DNA of 64,000 bases, from NCBI GenBank assembly GCA_025201765.1, contig MU623360.1, forward strand, positions 1 to 64,000, written 5' to 3'. This DNA is from Daldinia sp. FL1419 (lineage: Eukaryota; Ascomycota; Sordariomycetes; Xylariales; Hypoxylaceae). Shown here in pieces: positions 45,354-57,709 of the stretch. The number at the start of each line of letters is the position of its first letter. Position 1 is the first letter of the stretch. The notes beneath the pieces were generated by a model, which worked only from the letters and a program-made list of their open reading frames with translations, was not told the origin of the DNA and did not search any database. The translations under genes were made by a program, and so were the position numbers.

Positions 45354-47890
45354 CTAGTATTGTCCGTCGAAAAGATATCTCTCGTCGGTAAAAGACAGCA
45401 GGAACCGCGCCAGAAGACGGCCTGTGTAGTTCAGCGACACGTCGCGCGGGAACGGGTGCCCTTCCTGGTTAGGTAAGATGGGGTCCGCGACGAGGAAGTC
45501 CAGCTCGGCCCCTGTTGTAACATGTTTCGTTAGCAATGCGCCCACTCTAGTAAATGTTGACCTCGTATAAAAAGGTGCAAAGTAATAAAACTTACATCCG
45601 TCTCCCTGTAACAACTTCTTCAACTCGGACACCATCTCGGCAGCCGGGCCGTCTAGCTCGTCCATCTGCGCAAAGTTGCTGTCGGCAAGGGGGTTGAACG
45701 CCTTGGTACCAGTGTCGCGGGTATGGGTCTGGTAGACCTGGTGGAACTGGTACGCGAATTGCTTGAAGGGCAGGTTATCGATGTCGCGGCAGAGAGTGAG
45801 CGCATAATCCCGGCGATACTCGGGTTTAGAGCGGTTACGGATTGCGATCTCGTTCTGCGAAATGACGAATGTGTCGGCGGCCGTCTCTACCGTCTCCATG
45901 AACAGACATAAAACCAAGAACGCGGCCAGGCACGGTGCCCACTCGCGGCGGAGCTTCGGCTTTAGCGATTTGGAGAAGCCGTCGAAGAGTGCCTGCATAT
46001 CCTTAAGAAGCATCTCATCAAGCACCGCCTTGATCTGTCGGTTCAGCACCCGTGACGTTAGCCATGGGTTGTTACGCGGCACTAGGTTCGTGTCTCGTAA
46101 GCTGACGATTGTAGCTTCGGTGAGACAGAGCTGTCGAGTAAGTACGTAATGAGTGACGTAGATACTTAGTGCACGTTTCACCATCGCCGTCTGCGAAGAC
46201 TGATGTCGCATTTATTAGTATCTGCACGTCTTTTCGGGGTTAACTAAGAGTCTGGAGTTTCGTGGGCTTACCTGGGAGCGTTGCGCGAAGCGTTGGACAA
46301 TCGATAAGACCTTCCGCGGGATCTGGGTTGAGCGAATGGCATCCGTTACCTGCTGGGCGTATAGGGGCTCGGTTGTGAGATTTTGAATATACTCGCGGGC
46401 CCGTCTCTTTAGCTCTTCCCTCTGCGTCGAATTCTCCGGGTCGATACCGATCGGGGCGGCGCCTCTCGACTGCAAGTCCATCTGGTTTATGCCCATGTTC
46501 ACGTGCCAATGCTGGAGGATCTCGGCGGACTTGGGTGTGAAGAAGCTGGCGGGGACGGTAAGCGTTGCATTAAACCTGGAGCCGGAGAAGAGCTCAACGG
46601 AACACGGGACTTCAGCGTTATTCGGCCTAAAGCTCTCCACGTTTTCACTGATGAAGGTAGCTATTTGGTCCTTCTTGAAGTGAGTTCGCATAAATTCCGG
46701 GAATAGCACAGGGAGGAAATCTCCAAACTGCCAACACATGATTTGCGGAACTTGAGCCGTGAGTTTCTTGCAGTTCTTACACGGCCGTTCCTTGTCACAC
46801 TTGACTTTGCGGCTATAGATGCAAGAGGTGAGTCGTTACTTGCTAATACGAAATAGAGGATGGGTGCAAGGGCAGATACACACCTGTGGCAACAAAAACA
46901 AGCCCCCAATCTCCGAACTTGTAGGGCACTCTCCTTAGTTTCGTGCGCCAACGGTCCCTTTCTACCTCTTTGGGTAGTTCGCATAGCCTCGAAGCATTCG
47001 AAGGGGTTCGGCTTTCCCGACTGCTGGTGAATGAGGTTCGGGGTCATAATGACGAATTTACTCGACGCCTCCGACTTTCTCTTCTCGACCTTATACCCAC
47101 TCCTGACTTTCCGTATAGGACTTGCGCCCTTGCCGGGTTCCGTCTTGACATACGGGGATCTCGGGCTTGATTGCAGGGAGCTATGCGTGGGAGACCGCTG
47201 CCCCGAAGACTGCGACGTCATGCTAATAACCTCATCACCCGTCACCGGCGAAAACCTTTCATTCTTCAGGTTTCCAGGCACCCACGGAGGGACGTTATCG
47301 CTGTCCTGGAACTGGGGGGGGATGTTTAGATCAACAGACTGCGTCATCTCGAAACTGCCTATCCCCGCCATGTCGGCGCTCATGTCGCCCGAGAATGTAG
47401 AATAATACTGGGCCATATCTATATCTACAAAATCTGAATTAAAACTGGCGCTCGAACTGTGACGTGCCAACTTCTCGCGTTGGGACTTACTATTGAATGG
47501 CCCATTGAACATCATGTCCTGATCGCCACCCAAGAACTGCTGCTCGTCCCCAAAACTAGACAGCAATTGGCTCTGCATACCCGCGGTCGCCATCACGGAG
47601 GCATCCGTCGCGTGATCGGGATAGGAACCAGAAGTTACCGCACGGGGGTGGTCGTGTTCCAGCTGTTCTAATTGGAGAGGGGACATAGCAACGGGCGAGG
47701 CTTGGATCTGATTGGGATTCATCCCAATGACCCCCCAACTTTGCATACTGGAGTTAGAAGGGCTGGGCATAAAACCAACAGAAGCCGAGTAAGGCTCTAT
47801 ATGTTGCCACGAGCTGTCGGATTCATCGCCAGATTCCATGTGGGGGAAGCTATGCTTAGAGGATGGGGAGGCCGACGCGACTGAGGCCAT
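45354..47890 (-). CDS. Zn2Cys6-type transcription regulator with central zinc cluster
   Basis: Four exons, 46884-47890, 46272-46812, 45596-46190 and 45354-45511, give 766 residues. Introns are 71 nt (phase 2), 81 nt (phase 0) and 84 nt (phase 1; GTAAGT, GCTAACG, ACAACAG). Residues 1-320 are disordered and Ser/Gln/Met-rich. The zinc cluster is central, not N-terminal: Cys331, 334, 341, 347, 350 and 362, with basic HSRKVK between, and it only appears after splicing the first intron. The last spacing (11 residues) is longer than usual. The remaining 400 residues are helical without a recognised fungal-specific TF domain. Expected role is nuclear DNA binding; targets unknown. The third intron is a multiple of three and stop-free, so its retention would add 28 residues. 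Confidence 0.85.
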
Positions 47891-48233
47891 GGTGAACGTC
47901 TCGTCTGGAAAGTGGACAGTAATGGAGAAACACCTGGGCCCTAATCACTCATCTACTTATTAATAAGTCCCGGCAAAGAGAATCCTCCTCAATCGTGCAC
48001 CTTGGAGCGAGATTCGGGAAGCACGATAATCGATGAGACTTTTTGTTTGCCGTGGGGTTCGTCCTACGATGCAGTGGGCAATGGATGGGCAGTGGGCAGT
48101 GGGCAGCCGAGCAAACAGGTAAAAGAGGTAACTTTCTAAGACAAGTAGTAACTACCGCGTGAGTGGATATGGGTAGGTAGGTATGTGTTAGATATTACTG
48201 CCTAGGTATTGTAGACCCCCAGAATAATACCTT

Positions 48234-48276
48234 TAGGTATAGGTATAGGTATGGGTATGGGTATAGGTATAGGTAG
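48234..48276. repeat. TAGGTA/TGGGTA hexamer array
   Basis: Seven near-identical 6-bp units TAGGTA with two TGGGTA variants in the middle. It resembles the half-site of the dispersed TAGGTACCTA palindrome rather than the TTAGGG telomere repeat. Confidence 0.8.
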
Positions 48277-48487
48277 TTGTTTATTGTAAAGGCTAACAAG
48301 AATAAGAATAAAAAAACGGGGGTTGCCGGTATAGATTATATCGACAACTTAGGTAGTTATTACTAAAAGAATTCCCGAGGAAGACAAGCTCGGTAAAGGG
48401 ATAAGAGCGAAAGGGGCCAAAACGTTGATTTTGAAGAATCTAGGATTACAAGGCAGTTAAGGATTCTACCCTCCAAAACTCTCTTTC

Positions 48488-48488
<1 letters not shown>

Positions 48489-48554
<66 letters not shown>
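48489..48554. repeat. 66-nt poly(A) tract
   Basis: An uninterrupted run of about 66 A residues flanked by an 8-bp inverted repeat, CCCTCCAA (48469-48476) and TTGGAGGG (48560-48567). It may be a homopolymer expansion or the remnant tail of a retrotransposed sequence; no coding remnant lies beside it. Confidence 0.85.
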
Positions 48555-48555
<1 letters not shown>

Positions 48556-50056
48556 AGCCTTGGAGGGCTGAAAAGTTATCTGCCATAAATGTTCATTACA
48601 ATCAATGTGATGGGCTCCGCCACCTTCGATTGTATGATGGAACTATACTGAATTGGATCACCGACGACAACCGCTAAACCCATTATGGGTTCGGTATTGA
48701 TCCTACAGGCTGCCCGGGATTCCGTACGCACGAAGTACGTAGATACCTATGTACCGAGTACCTACAGTGTACGATTTGCTGCTTACTGAACAGTCTTACT
48801 TACCTACCTACATAGGTAAGTTACCTTATATAATAGGTATGTACATAAGGAAAAGGTCCAGTCGGAAGAGCGTTCGAACGTAAGTGGTGTGGTGCAGTAA
48901 TTGTGGCTTTGTATTCTTGCGTATTTCTTCTGGTTGGTTATAAAAGAGGCATAACTATCACATTATACATAGCCTTTACCTGTGGCTGGCCTAATATAAT
49001 AAATATCGCATTCGACCCGAAGGGCACGACGGTGAACCGCTTCGATATATAGTACGGCCACCACATGAAGAAGAATGGCAAAGGGCGGGCGTTTATAAAT
49101 GCTTAAAATCTATGCTTGAAATATATTTCATTAAAAATATATATATAAATATAAAAAAATAAGAAGGGGACTTGACACCTTAGGTACCTTAGATGATGGG
49201 TAAGCAATCGAGCCCTTCCGACATATAAGTCTATAAGACCAACTTGAAAAAGCCCTTATCGTCGTTACATGTAATCATCATCTCACAGCGGCCCGAGTAT
49301 GCCTGAGGCAGAAAAGGTCTGGGATGACTGCAGGGATCGTGTGCCCGAATTATATTGAAAACCGCTGCATATTCTGCATATTTGCACAGTTGGGTTGAAG
49401 AGTCGCACATGCTATGTGTGAGATCTCCCGCCCAAATTCTTCATACTTTGTACCCGACAAATGCAACAAAATGTCCCTTCGTCCAATCTTGCCATGGCAT
49501 TTCTGATTTGGCCGCCCAAAACTACCACCTGAGAGCATTGTGAAAGACAAGAATCTCATCTAGCTCGGTGGCGTTAGGAACATAAAAAAATAATAATAAT
49601 GAATATAAAGCATAAGAAAACATAATAAAAAACAGATAACAATACATCACCATGCTTTGCGTGTTCGCTTACTGCCTTGAAAATGAGACAAGTCTATCCC
49701 ACTCAGTAATTATTATAAATAAATAAAAAAAAAAAAACCCCATTCTTGAAACTTGCCGCTCCAAGACTTGAATCAGACACTACCGTATCGCGCCTCGAAA
49801 CGCAAGACAATTGCCTCCCCCTCCGCCTATGCTGTCGACCAAGACAGTAAAATCATAAGAAATCATGAAGTCATTTCATCCCACCTATCAGTGGTCTCGT
49901 GCATATCTTTGTAAACATATCATTCGGAGGGCAAACCCCAGGCATTGCCCAAATGGCCCCTCGGGCAGGTCTCGTTCGCTGGAAAGCCTCGAGAGTAAAA
50001 CGTTGTTATCATCGGTTATATTTCCAATGGTTGTATGGTATGTGTGTATTTGTCTT

Positions 50057-51195
50057 TCAGCGGAACCGTGCTGACGCTGCAGCACTCCGTTCCTGAATCT
50101 GCTGTTCGGTTGAAACGTATAATCTGTCTAGGTAATCCATCGCGGCTGCGTCCTTGAGAATCTTCGCAACCTGGATACCAGCACTAATTAGTTGGAGGAT
50201 GTTCCGGTCATCCTTGAGCGGGCGCGACTGATGCTTCGCAGCATGCCGCATCTCCAACGAATTCTCCAAAATTGTAACAAATTGTTTGATCTGTCCATTA
50301 TAGAGAACCCGGGCGGGTATTCTCCTCTTAGTCGCGAGACGCTTGAGTAGGTAAACCCATTCGGTCCACTCTCTATCCTGTGGTCTCTCGACTGGCCTCA
50401 TTTCCTGGGTCAAAGGAATTGGAAACTGGTATTTTGCAACAAAGTCGAACGCGCACTGCGAGAGTCGATCGTTGACTTGCGTCAGGACACTATCCTGTTC
50501 TTGCACCAAAAGATTGGTAGGGAGATGAGGGAGCTCCCTTTCCTGCATAGCCACATAATCCGGCGGGGGCCTCGCTAGGTACTGGTGAGGCCCATCAAAC
50601 TCGTCTCTATTAGAAGGTCGTCTCTGTGGACGGCTCTTGCCACTGCTCTTGGGTTTGGCTGCTGGCGCAGAACCTCCGCCATTATTATCCAATGCATAGT
50701 CCGATAAACTGGGAGACGTAATAATATCATCAACGGAATCCGTTGGGGAGTATCTGCCTGGACCATCCCAACCCTGCGAGCCTGTACTATTGTACGAACC
50801 ATACGCTCCCCCGGAAGAAGTTCCATATGGTCCGGACTGCGCTCTCGAGATGTAAACCGGCGATGAAGAGTATGCAGGCTGGTGCCGGCCGACTGGACCA
50901 CTGGTCCCCATCATCGGCATATTGGCTGGCGAACTGTATGCTGCTGGGCCGCACCCGGACGAGTATATCACACTTTGGAAGCCAGTGTTATTCCCAGAAT
51001 CTACAAAACGGGGGGGGGGGATCTCTCAATTCGCCCTTACCTTGAGCTTGAGTACCCGTTCTCACGAGAGCTACCTGGATACACGCTGTCATTATAAATG
51101 ACGCTTGAGGAAGTCAGCTTGACCGCAATAACAGAGACCGATGACATGATTTAATGATCGCACCTGCGGGAGGAATTCCAGGATCCGTTCGGCAT
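50057..51195 (-). CDS. Unrecognised conserved-looking Ser/Tyr/Gly-rich protein
   Basis: The last exon 50057-50972 is clear. Two short upstream exons, 51164-51195 and 51041-51085, fit by splice signals (GTGCGA...GACAG; GTAAGG...AAAG) and phase, giving 330 residues that begin MPNGSWNSSR. Residues 1-120 are low-complexity, rich in Ser, Tyr, Gly and Pro. Residues 150-325 are helical and charged, with LTQVNDRLSQCAFDFVAKYQFPIP, WTEWVYLLKRLATKRRIPARVLYNGQIKQFVTILENSLEM and ISAGIQVAKILKDAAAMDYLDRLY, and look like a genuine folded domain. I do not recognise the family. No signal peptide or membrane helix is seen. An alternative start at 51092 using a 40-nt intron is possible but less likely because that intron lacks a branch site. 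Confidence 0.65.
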
Positions 51196-52412
51196 GGCAG
51201 AAGTTCGGTAGGCTACTTCCTGATGGGCCATGTTTCCTCACAACTTCTTTTGGGGGGGTACAAAGAAAAGAAAAAAACGTGGCCGACGGGGCGGAGAGAT
51301 TTTGAGATAAAATAAGAATTGCACTAGCTCCGGTAGAAGCTAAAATCCCGGCGAATATACACCTGGCTCTCTAGAATAAAGGGCCCCAGAAATACCCTTT
51401 TTTAAACACAGATTCTAAGTCTGGGTCCCCAGGATCCACGGCCGATATCCTTTGCAGATTAGGTTGGTTCGGTTCTGAAGCGGTGAATCGCAGCAGTTGT
51501 GCTGCTGGCCGGGAAAGGAAATGGGAATCAAGTGGCTCGGCGGATTCGGTAGCAACCTCGGAAGGACAGCATAGACCCGGATGCGAAAGGAATATCGCAT
51601 GCTCCAGTATAGATGAAACCTCAAGGCAGCATGGAATATCTTCACCTTATTCCGGAGAAGGTAAACCCTCGATAGAATTGTCTTTGAAAGCTCGGAGTCC
51701 GAGGCGTGGACACTTTATGCTATAACGAGGTCTGTCGAAATTCGCCACCGTGTACGGATGGATCAATAGATCGGTTGTGATTTCTTTGGGTGACGAGGCG
51801 CGCCGAGCAAGGCAGTCCCCAGAACCGATATCAAGGGGCTCGCCCCAGCTCTAACTCAAACAATGGGGCTGCAACGTAGGCTTGAGGCGGAACCTCACGC
51901 ACTGCGAAGGTTTAGTTAGGGATGGGGGTATAGGTGCCGTCTCGGGCGTCGACCACCGATTTCGATACGGGGCTGGACTAAACCGACCAATCCTGAATTA
52001 GTCAAGATCGACCAACGAAGCAGTTTGATAGAATTATAAGCCAGATGACGGGTTCTAAAAGAAGTAGCTACGAATAGGTCTATAGGTAAGCCTAGGAATA
52101 CCCTGTCTATAGTGCGAGTATTCAACAACAACAACGAAAAAAAAAAAACCAAAAAAAAAAACCGCCTTCTTCTAAGAGTCTAAACCATGATAATAACACA
52201 TGGTAGACTGTCCACTCAGGCTGCGGGATAGAAGAAAAGCCGTAATTGGTTGTTGCAGCCCAATCACGGTAGGGCAGCATTGGGCAGCTGAGAACTAAAA
52301 AAGACTTGTTCCAAAGAGTTGCGCGCAGAATGGTGTAGACTCTAGAGTGGTGTCCCTCTCGTTCCTGCTTGTCCGTCTTGTTGCCCAAAGGACTGCATTC
52401 TTTTTTTTCTCT

Positions 52413-52439
52413 CTGCAGTTTCTGCAGTTTCTGCAGTAT
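52413..52439. repeat. 9-bp tandem triplicate
   Basis: CTGCAGTTT occurs three times, the last copy ending TAT, directly after a T8 tract. Confidence 0.85.
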
Positions 52440-53575
52440 ATGCGGTCTCTGAAGGGGTATTAGCCTAGACTGTTGCAGGGAAATTCCTGGTGAACGAATA
52501 GCGGTGACCCTCCGAGGCGGACTATCTGACTAGATTGGGCAGAAAAGCGTTGCACGAGCACAGAAGCCCAACCCCAACCTAGGTACGGTCCTATTGTGCA
52601 GTGCAAGTACTGTTGCTGCCCGGAGCATTCCTATCCAGAGTTTACGGATGTTTATTGTATGCAGTAGTATGTATGATACATATGTACTGTACTATGGTAA
52701 TTGTATCGTGGCTCGCCGAAAGGAAGAGGTCCGGAGAACCAAGATGCACCTATAGAATGCACCTGTAGACGCAATAGATGCATTCATAGGTACGAAAAGC
52801 AAGCTTGCGAGCTTGGAAGAAGCGGAAGAAGTGGGATAGAGAAGAAAGGCGACGTGTGTTTTCTCTCTGCGAGCTTGCTGCGAGCATGTGAGTTGGCTCG
52901 CCGACCACTTACCACGTATTCGGATCCCACACCTTGGTATCGTCATTTCATGGTAATGTCTAGGCTCTACGATCATTGAGATTTTTATTGGGGTTTGATG
53001 GAACTATGGGGCATGTAGGGGATTGTAAAGGAGGGGTTTTGGATCGTAATGAGATCAAATTACCGTGGTATTTTTGTAACTTGGATGTTGCGGGTTTGCA
53101 GTTTGCGGTTAGGAAGTTGTATGGAGATAAGATCATATCGAGATGAAGAATTGGAACTTATAGAGGCCCAGTTGACCCCAGTTGACCCGTTATACCCTTG
53201 CCGCATAGGTACCCCGTGGGATTCGGTAGAGTCCACTATTTTTATTTCTTTAGGTACGTATTACTGAAGGGAGGGCCTACGTTAGGTAAGTAAAGTACCT
53301 GAATTCAGTCGATCCTCTATCTCGACCGCCTACCTAGGCACCTCAAAAGAGCGCTAAAGAGCGCTAGGCATGGCTAGATACCAACGCTTTAGCTGTAAAT
53401 TATACGCATCGGCAGGTACCCGTAAGATATGTCTTGCTTGAAAGAAAGAACTCTAGAAAAAAGAAAGAAAAAAACTTGCTGGACTTATGTTGCTTCTAGG
53501 TAAACTGCACACATGCATAGGTACATACATACGTCCTTACGTCTGATAGCGTTCCAGTTGTCTTACATCTTACCC

Positions 53576-53607
53576 TACCTCGTAACTACCTCGTAACTAC
53601 CTCGTAG
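53576..53607. repeat. 11-bp tandem triplicate
   Basis: TACCTCGTAAC occurs twice, followed by a third copy truncated at TACCTCGTAG. A separate 10-bp duplicate AAAGAGCGCT x2 lies at 53345-53364. Confidence 0.8.
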
Positions 53608-55710
53608 GCAATCTCTACAAAATACCCAACCTAAATCCACTGTCCACCTATGCGCATGCGCATGCGAGGAGTTCTGATGCAAATAAAAAGCGAACCTCTT
53701 CAGGAATTAAACAGGCCCATGCGCCAAGGTACCTAGGTAAAAGAAACTTGGTTCCGAAGAAATGGGCACGATCTTATGCTCTCCCATATCGTCTACGATT
53801 TTGGCAGCGTATAATAACTTCTTGATTTATCTCTATCCCCTTATATCATGACAGGTCGACTCGATGGAATATGTCGTACGTTGATATGCGCTTAGCTTGA
53901 GTCTATGGTACCCGGCATACATGACTCTCGGATTTGTTCCAGACAGTAGAAATTTAAGGTGCGTGAGATTGTAGGGTATGATGGATGACCTTGTTATGGT
54001 AGGACTAATGGTACTCTTCACATATTATTGGCCAGTCGAACTCTGTCAGCCCTACATAAGATCTGGAAAGACCCGGACTCTACCTATGAAGGCTGACCGA
54101 TTGTCCATTGGAAACTAGTGTTACCATAAACGACGGTTAAGAAAGGGCCCTCTCGCATTGCCGTATCTACGGCCGTCTCCTACTACCCATACTTTCTCCT
54201 TCTAAGGAAAAGAACGTTGGCTTGGCATTATATTATGCAAAAATTCTAGGTCACAGATATCGTCTGCTCCGTAGTCCTAACATATTCTAAACTTGGCTAA
54301 GTCGCAGTCGGTAGAGGTAGCGATGTAGCAGCGAAGAAGTAAAAGAAAGGGGGGTGAGATGTACGCGACAATGACGGGCAGTCGGGAAGTATAAAATGTC
54401 GCAACCAGCCATCCGGCATATAAAATGTAGAAAGAAATGCAGAAGGATACCTGCTCACACGTGGTAGTAATACAGCCTGGGTCGAATAACATGTCTAGCC
54501 TCCCTGTCTACCACTTACGCGATATGTCAGCTGAAATGCCTTTTTACCTACTATAGTAGCAACCTATACCTGGATCCTGGTATATAGTTGCATACTTAAT
54601 TCCTAGCTTGTGATATTGATATTGCTGGCTTTTATTGCAACCGCATTGAAAGATCTAAAAGAAGCAAGAGGGAGTTTCCGGCCGTAAGAAAGGCCGGATA
54701 TATCGGAAAGTGACCTTGGCCATCTCGCTGAAGCATCAGCTACGTCAGAAGGACCTTTTTTTTTTTTCTTTTTTTTTTCTCAGTTCTAGATACTAGTGCT
54801 AGCCTTGTTGTAAGAAGTAAGTTGTCAGAACGAACGTCAGCATGACCTTAAATAGGACTTTACGCACATAGCGGCGAATCAATTGGTATAGCGCTCTTCT
54901 AGGTAGAATATTCGATAACATTGGCCTCCTAGCTAGAGCGCCTTCCCGCAAGGGACCGTACGATACGATACCTCTTTGACATCTTTATAAGGAGTAGTTA
55001 AAGCTTTACATAAGTTGCTACTACTAATTGGTACTAATTGGGATATGTGGAATCTCTAGTCCCACATATTTAGATAACATATGCCTCCCTATAGGTCTGG
55101 GATAGAGTATTATAGATTTAATATTCTATTAATAACCCGGGTTTCGCTTTGACATCCATGATGTAGTCCGATTCAACAGCTCAATAATTATGTGTTCACA
55201 CTCATGTAGAAATGAGCTTGCGGAAAGGAGTCGGAAATTATTTAAAAAGTATGTATTTTCGATCGATATATCCGACCTCAATCAAGTATCGCGTGATGGT
55301 GTTATGTAACCTGTAAGCTGAGCTCTGTACTTAATGTAACTATGTAGGTAGTTAATCTTACAGCATCGTTAGTTATTAATAAGAATCTAGACTAAGCACT
55401 GGCCAGCGGGATCTAGCCGTCGCTGAGCGCTGATAGTGGGCCTTTCTGGAATATGGACAGTGCCACAAGAGGGTAGGATTTGGCGGGAGATGGGAAATGG
55501 CTCAATGAAATCGTCGCCCGCATTCAGGGGTTCACTTACTCCTGGGTCGAGGAAATTCGTCTGCCTGATGAGCTGGTTATTAATCATATATGGAGATAGA
55601 AGGGGTCACACAAAGACATGCTTTATGACCGCGTATTTCCCCTTTCCTCGTGATTACTTCCTTTGGACTTAAGATTCAGTCAGTACTAGTAATAGTTATA
55701 CGAATTTCGC

Positions 55711-57709
55711 ATGAATACAATGGCTGAATCAGCGCCGACCATACAGCGTCAACGTCAACGCAAGTTTCATCGCAGGTCAAGAAACGGTTGTTCCACATGC
55801 AAGGCGAAGCACATCCGGTGCGACGAGAGAAAACCACTCTGGTAAGTCCCCGATATGGTACTCCGTTCGCCGGCGGAGGATGAAATATAAGTATACGAGA
55901 TATGTCGCCGCAAATTGTGCAAGCGATTGGTGCCCAACACCAACCACGAAGCGTTACTTCGCGTCTATTACCCGCAGGTTCTTCACGTACGCCTAGCCAA
56001 TTTACTCCGTCGCCTACCTAACGCAGCCTCATCCTCTGTCGCACTACAATGGAAAATTTATCATGAGGCGTTTTCCAGTGAGGCTGACTACACTGTACAT
56101 AGTACATACTGTCTTCGACATGGTGGAGAATGTGGTTACCCGGACGGAGATACTGGGTCTAGTACCCCGGAGGCCGGGCGTGGGTCCGGATCCAGGGCAG
56201 GATCTAGAGAGCCTCACGACTCCGCCGAATTTTGCTTACCCTTGGTAGACGCTTCTCCAAAAGACCCATTCCTAGGAACTTCGTACGATGTGCCCCACAG
56301 ATCACGGTCGTTATTCCAACTCTGTGAGTAATTTCAATTGTGCTCAGCGAGGCGTAACAGCGGAGACTAACTAATTGCCGATGTCCAGTCGCAAATACAA
56401 GGGTATTGTATACGACGCGGGTCGACAGAGGTGCGGATTCATTCATGTGAGTAGATGACCACCAGCATGCCTGTGGGGCGGAGCGTAATACTCGAGACTC
56501 GGCCTGACTCGCATATGCCTAGCGTACACAAAGCCTTGTCGCATTCCGGATTCCTCCATGCTGCGTTGTTAATGACGGTCCTGCATTGGGCATGGTGCAC
56601 GGGCGATGTCGAGCACTTTCGAGTCCCTTACCTCTATCACAAGCTGCAGGCGATACGGTTCGTCACGGATCAGCTAAGGAATCCAGACGCTGCTGTCCAT
56701 GATGGTACGATTGCAGCTGTCTCGAGCCTCGCCCTCTTCGAAGTACGTGCCCGTCCTCAGGCCGGGGGGTTACTTTACTAAGCCTGCTAACAACTGTTAG
56801 AATGCCTTGGGGTCTGTTGACGCCGTATCATCCCATCTACGCGGGCTCGCGAAAATCAAGGAATTACAAGGTGAAGAGAGACGCCCTAGGAAGATGGGTT
56901 TGCTTCAGCGAATGATCCTAATGTACGTATGATCAGCCTTACTTTTGTCAAATATACTTCCGGTGTGATCAAAATTGACGCACCCTCCTAGGGCAGCAAG
57001 GAGCGTTTCTAGTCGCCCCGTTTGGGACATCCTTAGTATTAGTCGAACAGACCTGGTACACCAGTCAATGATCATATCACTACTTCGAGTTGCCCTCCGG
57101 CCAATCTATAGCCTGCGAATGTTGGGTAGCTCGTATGATTCAGAGGAACCGCTCTCAGAAATCCTAGCGAGAAAAGCACCTCATTCCAGAGTGAATGATA
57201 GTAACGCCCTAGCGCCTCTCAGATCGGTCGATAGTAGCAGATCTGGGTTCATAGCGTGCTACTTCTATCTCTACGTGATCATACGCGAGGGCACGGTTGA
57301 TTCATTCATACTCAATTGGTTCATCGAGCAGTTACTGACGGACGTGTGTCGCACCGAGATGCCTATGCAAACAGGCCAATATAGCCAGTCGCTCTGGTTT
57401 TGGTCCGTCATGTTTGGAGCGTGCGTCACAATGGCGGCTAAGACCAGTGACAATCTTGAGAGAGAACAGATGAAGCTTTTTCGAGACACATATATGGATA
57501 AGATCAACCTCGTGAGCCGTATTCTAAAGATTAAAAATTGGGAAGCTGCCAAATCGATACTAAGCCTCTTCGCCTGGGAGGACGACTTTGACGGCGAGAT
57601 GGAACTAAAAGCAGTGTGGGAAGAGGCGGTTTGGGAGAACCAAAAAACAAGTTGCAAGTGGAACAGTGCGGACAACGTCGAATATCAAAGTGCGAGGAAT
57701 TGCTGGTAA
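55711..57709 (+). CDS. Zn2Cys6 fungal transcription factor
   Basis: Six exons, 55711-55841, 56103-56323, 56389-56446, 56523-56742, 56801-56922 and 56992-57709, give 489 residues. The N-terminal zinc cluster has canonical spacing with Cys27, 30, 37, 44, 47 and 54; intron 1 (261 nt) splits the Cys44 codon, so the cluster is complete only in the spliced message. A basic QRQRKFHRRSR precedes it. After a Ser/Gly-rich linker the regulatory region begins near residue 120 (ANTRVLYTT, HKALSHSGFLHAALLMTVLHWAW, LRNPDAAVHDGTIAAVSSLALFE) and runs to the end, as in the fungal-specific TF family with a C-terminal Fungal_trans_2-like domain. A pathway-specific nuclear activator is expected, but no cluster of enzyme genes adjoins it. 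A second ATG at 55720 is in frame. Confidence 0.85.

Larger units (their letters stand above)
47891..50056. other. Intergenic
   Basis: 2.2 kb upstream of the Zn2Cys6 gene and downstream of the next minus-strand gene. It holds a TAGGTA-type hexamer array (48234-48276), a 66-nt A tract (48489-48554), a GGGCAGTGGGCAGTGGGCAG repeat (48088-48107) and palindromic TACCTAC sequences near 48800. No gene is supported. Confidence 0.55.
51196..55710. other. Large gene-free interval
   Basis: 4.5 kb with no supported gene. It contains 9-11-bp tandem duplications (52413-52439, 53345-53364, 53576-53607), TAGGTACC palindromes (53205-53340, 53728-53738), a GCGCATGCGCATGCG palindrome near 53651, and A/T tracts (52138-52162, 54758-54780). 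Short frames here start with weak context and lack similarity. Confidence 0.55.

Noticed and set aside
48234..48276. Internal telomere-like repeat
   Set aside because: The unit is TAGGTA/TGGGTA, not TTAGGG, and matches the dispersed palindrome half-site instead.
54880..54965. tRNA-like A-box (TTGGTATAGCGC)
   Set aside because: No matching B box downstream and no acceptor stem.
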